NCBI GenBank assembly: GCA_030055615.1
Contig: JASFYN010000001.1
Span: 79,267 to 143,266, forward strand
Direction of reading: 5' to 3'
DNA length: 64,000 nt
DNA from: Methanothermobacter sp.
GTDB taxonomy: Archaea; Methanobacteriota; Methanobacteria; Methanobacteriales; DSM-23052
Shown here: piece by piece, positions 35,203 through 44,808 of the stretch
Numbering within the stretch: the stretch's first letter is position 1
Layout of the letters: every line of letters begins with the position of its first letter
The notes under the pieces: generated by a model
Database searches by the model: none
Told to the model about the DNA's origin: nothing
Seen by the model: the letters and a program-made list of their open reading frames with translations, nothing else
Position numbers and translations under genes: made by a program

Positions 35203-36146
35203 ACCAGCACATAAAAAAAGGTGAAAGCAACCATTGTAAGGATTCTATAACTCAAATCTCCCAGGGTAGGGGAGATTAAACCCGCGGCCTTGTAGTTAGG
35301 GGGGATGGGATGATCAGCAAGCCAGTTAACAGAATTAAGGCCTAGTTTCCACGCGTTACCTTTGTAGAGCCAAGCATTAACGAATGTCTGCGCAGAACCT
35401 ATAACTATTATCCTGCCTCTCCCATAATCCATGGCAGATATAAGTGGAAGAGGCCCTGTTACTTCATCAGCTTCTTTTATTTCATTGTTCGCTGACTCTC
35501 CTTCACTAGTTACATATCCATGATCAGACCAAGAATCGGAATCAGAATAAACTAAAACTTCAGCCGCTCCAGGATCTTGATAAGCCCCTGTAATATAATA
35601 GATCTCAGATGTATTTGATGTTATGGGATGTGATTTGATATTATCAGTTTTTATGAGTCTAGAAATACCTACATTATGTTTTGTGTCTATGATTATCTCG
35701 TTGAATGCAAAATCTAAACCAAAGCTTCTTGCGATTTTGTTGAATGCATAATTCTTATCACCATCTTGGGGCCCCCAAGGTTCACCCACGAGGAGTAAGC
35801 CCCCACCGTTATTTACAAATTTTTTGATATCATTTATTTCTTGGTCGGTATAATTACGTCCAGGGGCCATTAAAATCAAAACATCGTAGTTTTTAAGTTT
35901 TTCATAAGTTAAGGGCGCGTCGGTTAATCTGGAGACACTAGCTCCATTATATTCCAATAAAGTAGCGAAACTTGATGCACCATATGGTCCAAGGTTATAT
36001 ATGGTATAATATTTCCCATATGGTCCTGTTTCATCAAAAAGGACCTTGGGACCATCCTGGGCCGCGAAAATGTTTGGAATGACAATTATGGGCATGATTA
36101 GAGAAAGGAAAATTATCAATTTAATATTATTTGATGGTATATTCAC
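35199..36146 (-). CDS. Extracytoplasmic glutamine-amidotransferase-fold protein (DUF4350-like)
   Basis: 315 residues beginning at GTG 36146 with a signal or anchor segment (IKLIIFLSLIMPIIVIPNIFAAQ). The body is a class I glutamine-amidotransferase-like fold: KVLFDETGPYGKYYTIYNLGPYGASSFATLLEYNG, YDVLILMAPGRNYTDQEINDIKKFVNNGGGLLLVGEP, and a terminal RGRIIVIGSAQTF. No nucleophile Cys is visible, so it is likely a binding or structural domain. One membrane helix closes the protein (YRILTMVAFTFFYVLV). It is coupled to the kinase gene by a 4-nt overlap and probably acts as its sensor or partner outside the membrane. Confidence 0.7.
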   Translation of the reverse strand: MNIPSNNIKLIIFLSLIMPIIVIPNIFAAQDGPKVLFDETGPYGKYYTIYNLGPYGASSFATLLEYNGASVSRLTDAPLTYEKLKNYDVLILMAPGRNYTDQEINDIKKFVNNGGGLLLVGEPWGPQDGDKNYAFNKIARSFGLDFAFNEIIIDTKHNVGISRLIKTDNIKSHPITSNTSEIYYITGAYQDPGAAEVLVYSDSDSWSDHGYVTSEGESANNEIKEADEVTGPLPLISAMDYGRGRIIVIGSAQTFVNAWLYKGNAWKLGLNSVNWLADHPIPPNYKAAGLISPTLGDLSYRILTMVAFTFFYVLV

Positions 36147-36160
36147 GTGATCAACTTCTA

Positions 36161-36578
36161 TTATTCTAAATATTTGATGGGTAATGTTTTCGCCACCAAT
36201 ATTTCGTCCTGATTCTCCAATTTTATTTTTCCTAAACCTTTTATTTCATTTCCGTTTATTTTAGTCCCATTTTTTGTGTCTAAGTCTTCGATGTAGCATC
36301 CGTCATCCATTTTAGTAATTGAAATGTTCTTTCCCGATAAATAATAGGTTATCGGGTAGGAGAACGCCTAAGAAATCTTCCCTCCCAAAAGTCCTTTCAT
36401 AATCCTCTATTAGGATTTGTCGATCTCTTGGTAGAACGAGATTTGCAAACGATTTTTTTGGTTTATTGACTATTGTAGTCTTTTTTATTTTAGATCTTTG
36501 TGAAAATTTGACATAAAGGCTTCTTATAGCTATTCCTGTGATTATGGTTATTAAAGCCACCGCAAAAATATCAAACAT
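36161..36578 (-). pseudogene. Membrane-anchored FHA-domain protein interrupted by a frameshift
   Basis: From ATG 36578 (behind GAGGT) a membrane segment (FAVALITIITGIAIRSLYV) is followed by a basic linker and the first part of a forkhead-associated domain: YERTFGREDF and FIGKEHFNY, then a stop near 36312. In the shifted frame directly after, the FHA fold resumes as ITKMDDGCYIED, LDTKNGTKINGNEIKG and KIKLENQDEILVAKTLPIKYLE, ending at 36161. Adding two bases, or removing one, near 36320 restores a domain of about 139 residues. FHA domains bind phosphothreonine, so it was presumably a target or scaffold of the adjacent kinase. A sequencing error is the alternative. Confidence 0.75.
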
Positions 36579-36594
36579 TCAGATAAACCTCATA

Positions 36595-37386
36595 TTATCT
36601 TTTGCCGACATATATCCCATATCCCATGTAATCAAAGAAATTATCAGGCATTTGCCATGTTCCTATCATAATTTTTAGTATGTGTTTTCTGTAGGATGAT
36701 TCTTCAAAATATAAGGCTATAAGTCTGTGCCAAGCCTTGTAGATATTCTCAGATTCGTTATCATGGTTTAAATAATTGAAAGGATGGACTTCAGTCTTGA
36801 TATTTCTTAATCCAGAATCTTTAAGCAACTTTTTCCAACTATTCGGGCTTTCTGGGATTGTCCCATTGGCACTGTGGATCAAATATCTAACCAAAGATCT
36901 TGGAGGGTTTTCTTTGACCCAGGTCACTTCGTTAAGCCCCACATATCCACCTGGTTTGATTACATCTACATATTCCCTTAGTGCTTTTCTTTTATCTTCT
37001 ATAAATGCTGTTACTGATTCACTTATAATGGAGTCGAAGTGATTTCTTGGAAACGGCATTTTCTGGGCGTCTGCAATAATAAAACTAACTAAATGTTCGA
37101 TTTTATTCCTTTTTGCCCTCTCGTTGGCCTTTTTGATCATCCTCTCATTTTTGTCCACGCCATGAACCTTACATCCTATTGTTTTTGCAAGGTAGCATAC
37201 AGTTTTTCCCACACCACAGCCAACATCCAAAACAGATGAAGCACTAGTTATATGACATAAGTCAATAAGCCTTTTGGTTGATTCTAGACCACCAGGGTGC
37301 TGAGTTAAATCAATCTTGGCTTGTAAATCAAAATAAAGGTCATCAAGTTCTTTATTTGTTAAAAATTCCTTTTTATCAAAACGAAT
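36595..37386 (-). CDS. Class I SAM-dependent methyltransferase with anomalous 5' end
   Basis: SAM-binding motif I is SVLDVGCGVGKTVCYLA, followed by GVDKNERMIKKANE, IADAQKMPFPRNHFDSIISESV and KPGGYVGLNEV, close to methyltransferase type 11. The first standard start (TTG 37230) falls inside motif I and cannot be right. The frame stays open and protein-like upstream (RFDKKEFLTNKELDDLYF, HPGGLESTKRLIDLCHI) until a TAG at 37399-37401. AGGAGAGG follows that TAG and points to ATT 37386 as a non-standard start. Alternatively the gene starts at ATG 37443, 1 nt after the upstream stop, and is interrupted by the amber codon. Substrate unknown; 16 nt before the FHA gene. Confidence 0.65.
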   Translation of the reverse strand: MRFDKKEFLTNKELDDLYFDLQAKIDLTQHPGGLESTKRLIDLCHITSASSVLDVGCGVGKTVCYLAKTIGCKVHGVDKNERMIKKANERAKRNKIEHLVSFIIADAQKMPFPRNHFDSIISESVTAFIEDKRKALREYVDVIKPGGYVGLNEVTWVKENPPRSLVRYLIHSANGTIPESPNSWKKLLKDSGLRNIKTEVHPFNYLNHDNESENIYKAWHRLIALYFEESSYRKHILKIMIGTWQMPDNFFDYMGYGIYVGKR

Positions 37387-37444
37387 TGTAATCCTCTCCT
37401 AAGACAAGTGATCTATAAAATTTCTCCAAGGTATTTTGCACATA

Positions 37445-37843
37445 TCATATCTCGTAAATCTCTAAGTCTTTAATTTTTGCTAAAAACTCCTCTTTAGAAA
37501 TCTCTCCTTTAACGAATTGCTTTCTAATTCTGTCACATTCTGAAATAGATCTCATTTGTCCATTATATATCTCTATTTCATATTTGAGCTCTTCTTCGGG
37601 CGGTAAACTAGATTGTCCCCAATATTTCATATCCCACAGATGGGATTCTAGACGTCTTTCTGCTTCTAATCTCTCTTTTTCGGTTTCATCTTCTATCCTT
37701 GCTATTAATTCATCCGTTGGCACGCCCGATTCAACATCATTAATTAATTTTTGATCAAAATCTGAATTGAAATTTAGGATAAATAAAATGATCAAAAAGA
37801 AACCCATTCCCCCAATAATTCCAATCCAATTTTCTTTTTTCAA
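37445..37843 (-). CDS. Small membrane-anchored coiled-coil protein, unknown function
   Basis: 132 residues: an N-terminal membrane segment (WIGIIGGMGFFLIILFILNF), then an acidic, strongly helical cytoplasmic or external region (VPTDELIARIEDETEKERLEAERRLESHLWDM) and a C-terminal pattern FVKGEISKEEFLAKIKDLE. That last pattern resembles the short SHOCT-like helical motif found at the ends of many membrane proteins. First gene of the run ending with the kinase. No family recognised with confidence. Confidence 0.65.
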   Translation of the reverse strand: MKKENWIGIIGGMGFFLIILFILNFNSDFDQKLINDVESGVPTDELIARIEDETEKERLEAERRLESHLWDMKYWGQSSLPPEEELKYEIEIYNGQMRSISECDRIRKQFVKGEISKEEFLAKIKDLEIYEI

Positions 37844-38020
37844 AAAATATAAAACCTCCCAATTTAAAGAAATTTGTTCTATTTTTTATAAAAAGTTTTA
37901 TATAAAATTAATCATTAAAAATTGCGTGATTAGAACTAAGCATCCACATAGTGTACTTTATAGCCCAACTTTAACTTAGATTTATAAACGGGAACATAAG
38001 AGGATATAAAGGTGATTAAA

Positions 38021-38845
38021 ATGCTTACAAAGAGAATAATACCATGTCTTGATTGTGATTTACAAGTACCCCATGGAAGGGTTGTGAAAGGTGTTGAATT
38101 CAAACAGATAAAATATGCAGGAGATCCTGTTGAACTTGCGAACCGTTATTATGAAGATGGTGCTGATGAAATAGTATTTTTGGATATAACGGCTTCACAT
38201 GAAAGAAGAGAGACAATGATCCATGTCGTGGAGGCCACCACAGAGAATGTTTTCGTACCCATATGTGTGGGTGGTGGTATAAGGAAGCCAGAAGATTTCG
38301 TTAAAATGCTTAAAGCCGGCGCTGATAAATGTTCAGTGAACACTGCTGCAATAAAGAATCCTGATTTGATCAACGAAGCTTCCGAGATCGTGGGATCCCA
38401 AGCTTGTGTGGTTGCCATCGACGCAAAAAGAAGATATGTTGATAATCCCAGAGAATCAGATGAACACTTTATAGTAGAAGTTGAGGATGGCTACTGTTGG
38501 TATGAATGCAGCATTTACGGTGGCCGCGAATTTACAGGTATTGACGCGATAGAATGGGCTATTGAATGCCAAGAGAGGGGGGCTGGTGAAATACTTTTGA
38601 CATCCATGGACCGTGACGGTACCAAAAAAGGCTATGATATTCCATTAACAAAGGCTGTAAGCGAGAATGTTGACATTCCAGTTATAGCATCAGGCGGGGT
38701 TGGCGAACCTGAACATATGTATGAGGCATTTACAGATGGTAAAGCCGATGCTGCATTAGCAGCGAGCATATTCCACTTTAACGAATACCCGATTCCTACC
38801 GTGAAAAAATATCTAAAAGAGAGGGGAATCCCAGTGAGACTATAA
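38021..38845 (+). CDS. hisF: Imidazole glycerol phosphate synthase subunit HisF
   Basis: Cyclase subunit that combines PRFAR with HisH-derived ammonia to give IGP and AICAR. TIM-barrel elements: [13 protein letters not shown] with catalytic Asp near residue 10, [64 protein letters not shown] with the second catalytic Asp, and [20 protein letters not shown] 38021 follows AAAGGTGAT; the GTG at 38012 is within that site. HisH is not adjacent. 274 residues, slightly longer than bacterial HisF, as in other methanogens. Confidence 0.96.
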   Translation: MLTKRIIPCLDCDLQVPHGRVVKGVEFKQIKYAGDPVELANRYYEDGADEIVFLDITASHERRETMIHVVEATTENVFVPICVGGGIRKPEDFVKMLKAGADKCSVNTAAIKNPDLINEASEIVGSQACVVAIDAKRRYVDNPRESDEHFIVEVEDGYCWYECSIYGGREFTGIDAIEWAIECQERGAGEILLTSMDRDGTKKGYDIPLTKAVSENVDIPVIASGGVGEPEHMYEAFTDGKADAALAASIFHFNEYPIPTVKKYLKERGIPVRL

Positions 38846-38860
38846 AGGGATTTGGTGAGG

Positions 38861-39736
38861 ATGCAAAAATACTTTAAAATCAAGGCAAAGGAATTCGACC
38901 TTGAAACTACAATGTACAGCGGCCAAACGTCCCAACCACCATGGCATAGCCACGGGGGATGCTATAGTGAACTACTAATGGTGGATAATAAACCTTCCCT
39001 TGTAACAATAAAACAATCAGATGATGAACTCCACATAAACATAGAATCATTTGAAAAAATACCATTATCCAGGGTTAAAGAAAAGATAAATCATATATTT
39101 GACCTTAGATTTAATATAGAAGATTTTTATGATTTTTTATATTCTTATCCTCCTCTCGATTCTATAATAAATTATTCAAAGGGCCTTAGACTTTTTTTGG
39201 CTAAGGATGTTTTTGAATGTATTATTTCATCTATAGCTTCAGCGAATTGCTCCATAAAACGTTGGACTAAGGCAATAAACCATATAAAAAGATTTTGGGG
39301 GCGAGAATACCAATTCTCGAAGGGAACATTTTATAGTTTCCCCACTCCAAACATTCTAGCCAGCTTAAACGAAGACATTTTAAGTTCAGCTGGCGTAGGA
39401 TACCGTGCCAAATATATTATAAGGACATCTAGGATGGTCTCAAGGATACCAATCAAGGATTTGAAGGCAATGGATTATGATGAGGCCTTCAATTTACTCT
39501 TAAAGTTACCAGGGGTTGGCCCCAAGGTTGCGGATTGCATATTACTTTATGGTTTCCGGAAACTGGAAGCCTTCCCTGTTGATGTATGGATCCAAAGGAT
39601 AATGAAGCACCTTTTCGGTGTCGATAATAAAAAGTTAAGGGATTTCGTAAGGGACGAGTTCAAAGATTATGCTGGTTATGTGCAATTGTATCTTTATAAT
39701 TATGCCAGGAAATCTGGGATATTTGAGGGTGTCTAA
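38861..39736 (+). CDS. ogg: OGG1-like 8-oxoguanine DNA glycosylase/AP lyase
   Basis: A helix-hairpin-helix-GPD enzyme that excises 8-oxoguanine. The C-terminal half has SSAGVGYRAKYIIRTSRM, the hairpin LLLKLPGVGPKVADCILLYGF with the catalytic Lys in GPKVADC, and the catalytic Asp in AFPVDVWIQRIM, matching the hOGG1 Lys/Asp pair. The N-terminal 100 residues resemble the OGG1 antiparallel beta domain. 291 residues from ATG 38861; TTG 38852 and GTG 38855 upstream are alternatives. Lies 15 nt after hisF and overlaps the next start by one base. Confidence 0.85.
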   Translation: MQKYFKIKAKEFDLETTMYSGQTSQPPWHSHGGCYSELLMVDNKPSLVTIKQSDDELHINIESFEKIPLSRVKEKINHIFDLRFNIEDFYDFLYSYPPLDSIINYSKGLRLFLAKDVFECIISSIASANCSIKRWTKAINHIKRFWGREYQFSKGTFYSFPTPNILASLNEDILSSAGVGYRAKYIIRTSRMVSRIPIKDLKAMDYDEAFNLLLKLPGVGPKVADCILLYGFRKLEAFPVDVWIQRIMKHLFGVDNKKLRDFVRDEFKDYAGYVQLYLYNYARKSGIFEGV

Positions 39737-40242
39737 TGATAAAAGAAACTGTCCAAGAATTCAAGGAAAGGTGTTCAGCATCCTATAGGAAACTTCTAAA
39801 ATCCTTGGATGAGAAATATTGCTGGAGGTGCCCCCAACGCGTCACACGTGACAAGATAGGATGTAGAGAAGCCGATGCGTGGATTAGGATGAGAAAAGCC
39901 CTTGATGACACCATAAAATCTTATATACTGGAAGAAATGGGAGAGGAATCCCTTCACAAGATCATTCAAAGAATCCATGAAAGAAGCTTTGAACCTCAAA
40001 TTTTAATCATGAAAAAGCCCCAACTTAATGAATTTCTTATAGTTAAGGAGAAATCCTCAGGATTTAAAAAGGGTGAAAATGTAATAATAGATGACAAGAT
40101 TCTTAAAGTGAAAGATGTGAAAAAAGGTTATATTCGGACAAGTGAAGGATCATATCCCCCTTATAAGATCCAAGGGATCCTCTTGGATACCATCAATGAG
40201 GAACATCCACTCTATGAATATATCAAAAAGATAATCTACTAG
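39736..40242 (+). CDS. Conserved-looking cysteine-containing protein, unknown function
   Basis: 168 residues. The N-terminal half is helical with Cys residues arranged as YCWRCPQ and later KIGCRE, which with an earlier Cys could bind a metal. The C-terminal half (FKKGENVIIDDKILKVKDVKKGYIRTSEG) looks like a small beta-barrel. The start shares a base with the stop of the OGG1-like glycosylase (TAATG), so the two are co-translated and it may be a repair accessory protein. That link is inference; no family recognised. Confidence 0.65.
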   Translation: MIKETVQEFKERCSASYRKLLKSLDEKYCWRCPQRVTRDKIGCREADAWIRMRKALDDTIKSYILEEMGEESLHKIIQRIHERSFEPQILIMKKPQLNEFLIVKEKSSGFKKGENVIIDDKILKVKDVKKGYIRTSEGSYPPYKIQGILLDTINEEHPLYEYIKKIIY

Positions 40243-40266
40243 TCTAAACAGGAAGTGGTGATATTT

Positions 40267-41439
40267 ATGGATGCTGATGAGATAATTAAGCTTGAAAAAA
40301 AGTATATCATGCAAACTTATTCTCGCCAGCCTATCGTCCTATCACATGGTAAAGGAGCTCGAGTCTGGGACATTGAAGGTAATGAATACATTGATTGTTT
40401 TGCAGGGGTCGCAGTGAACAGTATTGGACATGCACATCCGAAAGTTGCACTAGCCATCTGTCACCAAGCCCAAAAACTCATACACTGTTCCAACATATAC
40501 TATAACAAAGAACAGACAGAATTGGCCAAATTACTCACTTCCATATCACCCCATGACAGAGTATTCTTCGCAAATAGTGGGGCAGAAGCAAACGAAGGCG
40601 CTATAAAACTCGCAAGAAAATATACTGGTAAGGGTGAGATAATAGCTGCTGAAAATTCATTTCATGGTAGAACACTCGCTACTGTAACAGCAACTGGACA
40701 AGACAAATACAAAAAACCGTTCAAACCATTACCTCCAGGTTTTAAACATGTACCATATGGTGACATTGAAGCCATGGCAAATGCAATAACAGATGATACC
40801 GCAGCCATACTACTAGAGCCCATACAAGGTGAAGGGGGGGTTGTAGTCCCACCAGAAGGCTACCTGGAGGATGTTCAGGCACTTGCAAGAGAAAATGATA
40901 TCCTTTTCATCCTCGATGAGGTTCAAACCGGGTTTGGAAGGACAGGGGCTATGTTCGCATCAGAACTTTTCGGCGTACAACCCGATATAACAACAGTGGC
41001 CAAGGCCATGGGCGGAGGCTACCCTATAGGCGCTGTACTAGCAAATGAAAATGTAGCATCAGCATTCAAACCAGGAGACCACGGATCAACATTCGGCGGG
41101 AACCCCTTGGGTTGTGCGGCTGCCATAGCAGCCATAGAAGTTATAATAGGTGAGAATCTAGCAGAGAATGCCAAGAGATTAGGTGAATACTTTAAAGGGC
41201 GCTTAGAAGATTTAATGAGTAAATATAATATTATAGAGGATGTTAGAGGCTATGGTTTAATGTTAGGTGTTGAACTTGGGATAAAGTGTGATAAAATAGT
41301 TGATGAAGCGAGAAAAATGGGAGTACTCATAAACTGTACAGCTGATAAAGTTATAAGACTTGTACCACCATTAGTCATAAAAAAAGATGAAATAGACAAG
41401 GTTATCGAGGTTCTAGATAATATCTTTGCTTCCATTTAA
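40267..41439 (+). CDS. argD: Acetylornithine aminotransferase
   Basis: PLP-dependent class III aminotransferase of arginine synthesis, converting N-acetylglutamate semialdehyde to N-acetylornithine; it may also serve lysine synthesis. Landmarks: [21 protein letters not shown] (phosphate binding), [40 protein letters not shown] with the PLP Asp, and [15 protein letters not shown] with the Schiff-base Lys. 390 residues from ATG 40267, placed after GGTGAT. Its 3' end overlaps the convergent Nudix gene by 27 nt, unusually long for a convergent overlap here. Confidence 0.93.
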   Translation: MDADEIIKLEKKYIMQTYSRQPIVLSHGKGARVWDIEGNEYIDCFAGVAVNSIGHAHPKVALAICHQAQKLIHCSNIYYNKEQTELAKLLTSISPHDRVFFANSGAEANEGAIKLARKYTGKGEIIAAENSFHGRTLATVTATGQDKYKKPFKPLPPGFKHVPYGDIEAMANAITDDTAAILLEPIQGEGGVVVPPEGYLEDVQALARENDILFILDEVQTGFGRTGAMFASELFGVQPDITTVAKAMGGGYPIGAVLANENVASAFKPGDHGSTFGGNPLGCAAAIAAIEVIIGENLAENAKRLGEYFKGRLEDLMSKYNIIEDVRGYGLMLGVELGIKCDKIVDEARKMGVLINCTADKVIRLVPPLVIKKDEIDKVIEVLDNIFASI

Positions 41440-41820
41440 GGATTCCTTAAAGTCACTGAGCCAAGGAGAAACTTTAAAATTTCTGATTTCCCCTATCTTG
41501 ATAAATTTATATGCTTCATGTTCATCACTTAAACTTAGAATACCATCCTCGACCTTAACACGGAAGATGATATTCACAGACACCTTGAATGGGAAAACTT
41601 GTTGAAACGCCCCAATAACCTTAATAGGTGATACTATAAGACCTGTTTCCTCATAAACTTCCCTCTTAAGTGCTTCGTCAAGCGTCTCACCATCTAACAA
41701 TTTACCCCCCGGAAGTTCCCATAACCCAGGGTTTGTCCTGGAACTAGCCGACCTTTTAAGTAATAGTATCCTATCATCTTCTAGTATAAGTGCCCTCACA
41801 ACTGGTATGAACGGTTTCAT
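41413..41820 (-). CDS. Nudix hydrolase, MutT/NUDT1-like
   Basis: 135 residues with a complete Nudix box, [24 protein letters not shown] (about residues 38-61), following the strand [16 protein letters not shown] and NPGLWELPG. The family hydrolyses nucleoside diphosphates linked to another group; short members like this often clean 8-oxo-dGTP, but the substrate is not readable. Convergent with argD and divergent from lysA (41 nt between starts). Confidence 0.88.
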   Translation of the reverse strand: MKPFIPVVRALILEDDRILLLKRSASSRTNPGLWELPGGKLLDGETLDEALKREVYEETGLIVSPIKVIGAFQQVFPFKVSVNIIFRVKVEDGILSLSDEHEAYKFIKIGEIRNFKVSPWLSDFKESLNGSKDII

Positions 41821-41861
41821 CTCCCAAAACCCCCCACAAAAATATTATGTAGGTGATCCTC

Positions 41862-43145
41862 ATGTTAAATGTTGAAGTTAATGATAAAGGACATTTGTTA
41901 ATTGGTGGAGCAGATGCAGTTAAACTTGCTGAAGATTATGACACACCACTCTATGTCATAGATGAAAAACGGATAAGAGAAAATTACCAGAGACTCCACA
42001 AAGCCTTCACAAAATATTATCCCAACTTCCAAATATTATATGCTTGTAAAGCAAATACAAATCTCGCTGTTTTAAGGATACTTGAAGAGGAGGGTAGCGG
42101 AATTGACGCCGTTTCCCCAGGGGAAATATACATGGCCCTACTTGCAGGTTTCAAACCCGAGAAAATCCTATACACCGGTAATAATCTCAGGGATGATGAA
42201 ATACTCTTCGCAACCGAATCAGGGGTTATGATAAACATCGACTCGAAATCGCAGCTTATAAGACTTTCAAAAATAACAGATCCAGAAAATGTTAAGATAT
42301 CATTTAGGATAAACCCCATGGTAGGCGCGGGACACCACGAACATTGCATAACCGGCGGAGAACTTAGTAAATTTGGTATAAGAGAAGATGAAGCCATTAA
42401 AGTTTACAAGTTAGCCCAGGAACTCGGCTTCCAACCCATAGGGATCCATGCACATATAGGCTCGGGTATACTCGACCCAGAACCCTTCATGCTAGCTGTT
42501 GAAAAGCTCATGGACATAGCAGGTAAAGTATCAAAGGCCACAAACATAGACTTCAAATTTATAGACTTTGGCGGGGGCCTTGGAATACCATATCATCCAA
42601 GTGAAAAACCATTAGATATCGAAGAGTTTGCTGAGAAGATAACAGGCCTCTTCATGGAAAAATTAGACGAATACTCCCTTGGAAAACCTACAATGTACCT
42701 TGAACCTGGAAGATACATAGTGGGTGACGCTGCCTGCCTCTTAACTAGAGTTAACACCATAAAAGAAAGTTATAGGAAGTTTGCTGGTGTTGATGCCGGG
42801 TTTAACACCCTGGTAAGGCCCGTGATGTATGGTTCATACCATCATATAATCGTGGCAAATAGAGCCAGTGAAAAACCAGTAGAAAAGATTGATATAGCAG
42901 GAAATTTATGCGAGTCAGGCGACCTTTTTGCAAGGGACAGAAAACTTCCAAAACTCAGAGAAGGGGATCTATTAGCTATATTAGATGCTGGTGCATATGC
43001 ATTTTCCATGTCATCACAATATAATTCAAGGCCTAGACCAGCTGAGATCCTTGTAAAAGATGGTGAAGCCGAGATCATAAGGAAGAGGGAAGATTTCTCA
43101 GACCTTATAAGTAAGCAGGTGATCCCACCAAGACTCCTAAAATAG
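41862..43145 (+). CDS. lysA: Diaminopimelate decarboxylase
   Basis: Last step of lysine synthesis. Fold III PLP enzyme: [19 protein letters not shown] with the Schiff-base Lys, [30 protein letters not shown] (phosphate loop), [14 protein letters not shown], and the C-terminal [43 protein letters not shown] with the interdomain Cys and Tyr. 427 residues. ATG 41862 lies 4 nt after GGTGATC. Followed 17 nt later by dapF, so the last two enzymes for lysine share an operon. Lysine is also needed for pseudomurein in this order. Confidence 0.95.
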   Translation: MLNVEVNDKGHLLIGGADAVKLAEDYDTPLYVIDEKRIRENYQRLHKAFTKYYPNFQILYACKANTNLAVLRILEEEGSGIDAVSPGEIYMALLAGFKPEKILYTGNNLRDDEILFATESGVMINIDSKSQLIRLSKITDPENVKISFRINPMVGAGHHEHCITGGELSKFGIREDEAIKVYKLAQELGFQPIGIHAHIGSGILDPEPFMLAVEKLMDIAGKVSKATNIDFKFIDFGGGLGIPYHPSEKPLDIEEFAEKITGLFMEKLDEYSLGKPTMYLEPGRYIVGDAACLLTRVNTIKESYRKFAGVDAGFNTLVRPVMYGSYHHIIVANRASEKPVEKIDIAGNLCESGDLFARDRKLPKLREGDLLAILDAGAYAFSMSSQYNSRPRPAEILVKDGEAEIIRKREDFSDLISKQVIPPRLLK

Positions 43146-43162
43146 AATAAAAGGTGTAGATG

Positions 43163-44026
43163 ATGACAAGGATGATATTATTTTCTAAAATGCACGCACT
43201 AGGCAATGATTATATAATCGTGGATGAAAGTAGAGCAGAATGTATAAGCGAAGATGAAAAACCAGATTTTGTATCCGAAATTTGTCAACGGAGATTCTCC
43301 ATCGGCGCGGATGGCGTCATATTCATAGAACCTCCAAAAGGTGAAGGTGATATAAGGTTCAGAGTATTCAATGCTGATGGAAGCGAAGCAGAAATGTGCG
43401 GTAACGGTATAAGATGCTTTGCCAAATTTGTATATGATAACGCCATCATAAGAAAAGAGAAAATCAAAGTAGAAACCCTCGCAGGCCTCAAAATCGTAGA
43501 TTTAAACATTGATAGGGGATATGTGACCTCTGCACGTGTAGATATGGGATTCGCAACCTTCAAAACTGCTGAAATACCGATGAAAACTGGCAAGGACGAA
43601 TTCATAGAAGAGCATCTTGAAGTTGATGACCAAGATATAAAGCTTACAGCCGTTAATGTGGGTAATCCACATGCTATCATATTCGTGGATGATTTAAAGT
43701 CTGTAGATTTGGAAAGACTTGGACCTCTCATAGAAAATCATCCTGTCTTTCCAGAGAGGATCAATGTACATTTCGTTGAGATTTTAAACCCATCAGAAGT
43801 TAGGATGGTTACATGGGAGCGTGGTGTTGGACCTACACTAGCTTGTGGAACTGGTGCCACTGCCACGGTTATTGCAGGTAACAGGATAGGGAGATTGGAT
43901 GATGAAGTACTTGTTCATCTTCCTGGTGGTGAACTTAAAATCCAAGTTTATAAGGTGGACGATAGAATAGGCGCTTATATGGAGGGTGATGCTGTTCTGG
44001 TATTTGATGGCATACTATCATGGTAA
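43163..44026 (+). CDS. dapF: Diaminopimelate epimerase
   Basis: Interconverts LL- and meso-diaminopimelate. The two catalytic Cys are visible in [20 protein letters not shown] and in [18 protein letters not shown]. Also present are [13 protein letters not shown] at the start and [14 protein letters not shown] in the middle. 287 residues from ATG 43163; ATG 43160 immediately before is equally in frame but too close to the ribosome-binding GGTG. Its end overlaps the convergent HemK2-like gene by 9 nt. Confidence 0.95.
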   Translation: MTRMILFSKMHALGNDYIIVDESRAECISEDEKPDFVSEICQRRFSIGADGVIFIEPPKGEGDIRFRVFNADGSEAEMCGNGIRCFAKFVYDNAIIRKEKIKVETLAGLKIVDLNIDRGYVTSARVDMGFATFKTAEIPMKTGKDEFIEEHLEVDDQDIKLTAVNVGNPHAIIFVDDLKSVDLERLGPLIENHPVFPERINVHFVEILNPSEVRMVTWERGVGPTLACGTGATATVIAGNRIGRLDDEVLVHLPGGELKIQVYKVDDRIGAYMEGDAVLVFDGILSW

Positions 44027-44605
44027 TTCAGCTGTTATGACCACTATATTCTCATAGAAGAACTTTTCAGAGGCTGTTATTTCAACATGGAATCCCATAT
44101 TCTCTAATTTCTCTATTGTCTCTTCTATGTTTGAAAGTGATGATTGCACCATCTGGATTCTACCGCCCTTTTTTAAGTGATTTTTAACTTTATTGATGAA
44201 GCGGTCTATGATGGTTCTACCATCCTCTCCACCATCCCAAGCTTTGTCAATGATCTTGCCTGTCAAATCTTCATCCGAACTTGGAAGATATGGCGCGTTA
44301 AATAATATAACGTCAAACTTTTCGCCTTTAACAGGTTCAAAAAGATCTCCTTGCAATATTCTTATTTTTGCATCGTTAATCTTGGCGTTTTTCGTTGCAC
44401 ATTCAATGGCATAGGGGTTTATGTCTGTGGCTGTTACATTACCCTTTTCAGCGGCAACTATAGCCACTAAACCGGTTCCTGTCCCTATTTCAAGGACTTC
44501 ATCACCCTCTTTTACTTTAAGGTTATCTGCGAGTAAAAATGTATCCTCTGCTGGAGCATAGACATTTTCACATATTTGGATTTTGAAGTGCTTGTATTTT
44601 ATCAT
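44018..44605 (-). CDS. HemK2/Mtq2-like protein glutamine methyltransferase
   Basis: 195-residue SAM methyltransferase resembling eukaryotic Mtq2/N6AMT1, which methylates the GGQ glutamine of release factor 1. Seen: [30 protein letters not shown] (motif I), [19 protein letters not shown] and [18 protein letters not shown]. The expected NPPY catalytic motif is NAPY here; the Asn and Tyr that hold the side-chain amide are retained. Followed 2 nt from the XRE regulator on the same strand. Confidence 0.83.
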   Translation of the reverse strand: MIKYKHFKIQICENVYAPAEDTFLLADNLKVKEGDEVLEIGTGTGLVAIVAAEKGNVTATDINPYAIECATKNAKINDAKIRILQGDLFEPVKGEKFDVILFNAPYLPSSDEDLTGKIIDKAWDGGEDGRTIIDRFINKVKNHLKKGGRIQMVQSSLSNIEETIEKLENMGFHVEITASEKFFYENIVVITAELP

Positions 44606-44607
44606 GG

Positions 44608-44805
44608 CTAATCCTCGAAAATGAAAACATCCTCTATGTGTTCTTTTTTAAGCGCCTTTGTTATCCGGTATGCTAATTCCAGTGATGGATTGTATCTTCC
44701 TTTTTCGAGTGCTATAATGGTCTGTCTTGTCACTTGAACCTTTTCTGCAAGTTCTTCTTGTGTGAGGCCTAAATTTTCTCTTAGAATACGTATATTGTTC
44801 TTCAT
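44608..44805 (-). CDS. XRE-type helix-turn-helix regulator (65 aa)
   Basis: A compact single-domain regulator: [48 protein letters not shown], the usual five-helix XRE/Cro fold, with a short acidic tail (EDVFIFED). It lies 3 nt after a small membrane protein on the same strand. Pairs of this kind, a DUF2178-like membrane protein with an XRE regulator, recur in archaea and bacteria. The regulator probably represses its own operon. Confidence 0.92.
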   Translation of the reverse strand: MKNNIRILRENLGLTQEELAEKVQVTRQTIIALEKGRYNPSLELAYRITKALKKEHIEDVFIFED

Positions 44806-44808
44806 ATT

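Noticed and set aside
37399-37401. In-frame TAG read as pyrrolysine
   Set aside because: The protein is not a methylamine methyltransferase, no pylTSBCD genes are visible, and Methanobacteriales are not known for pyrrolysine use; an ATT start or mutation is simpler.
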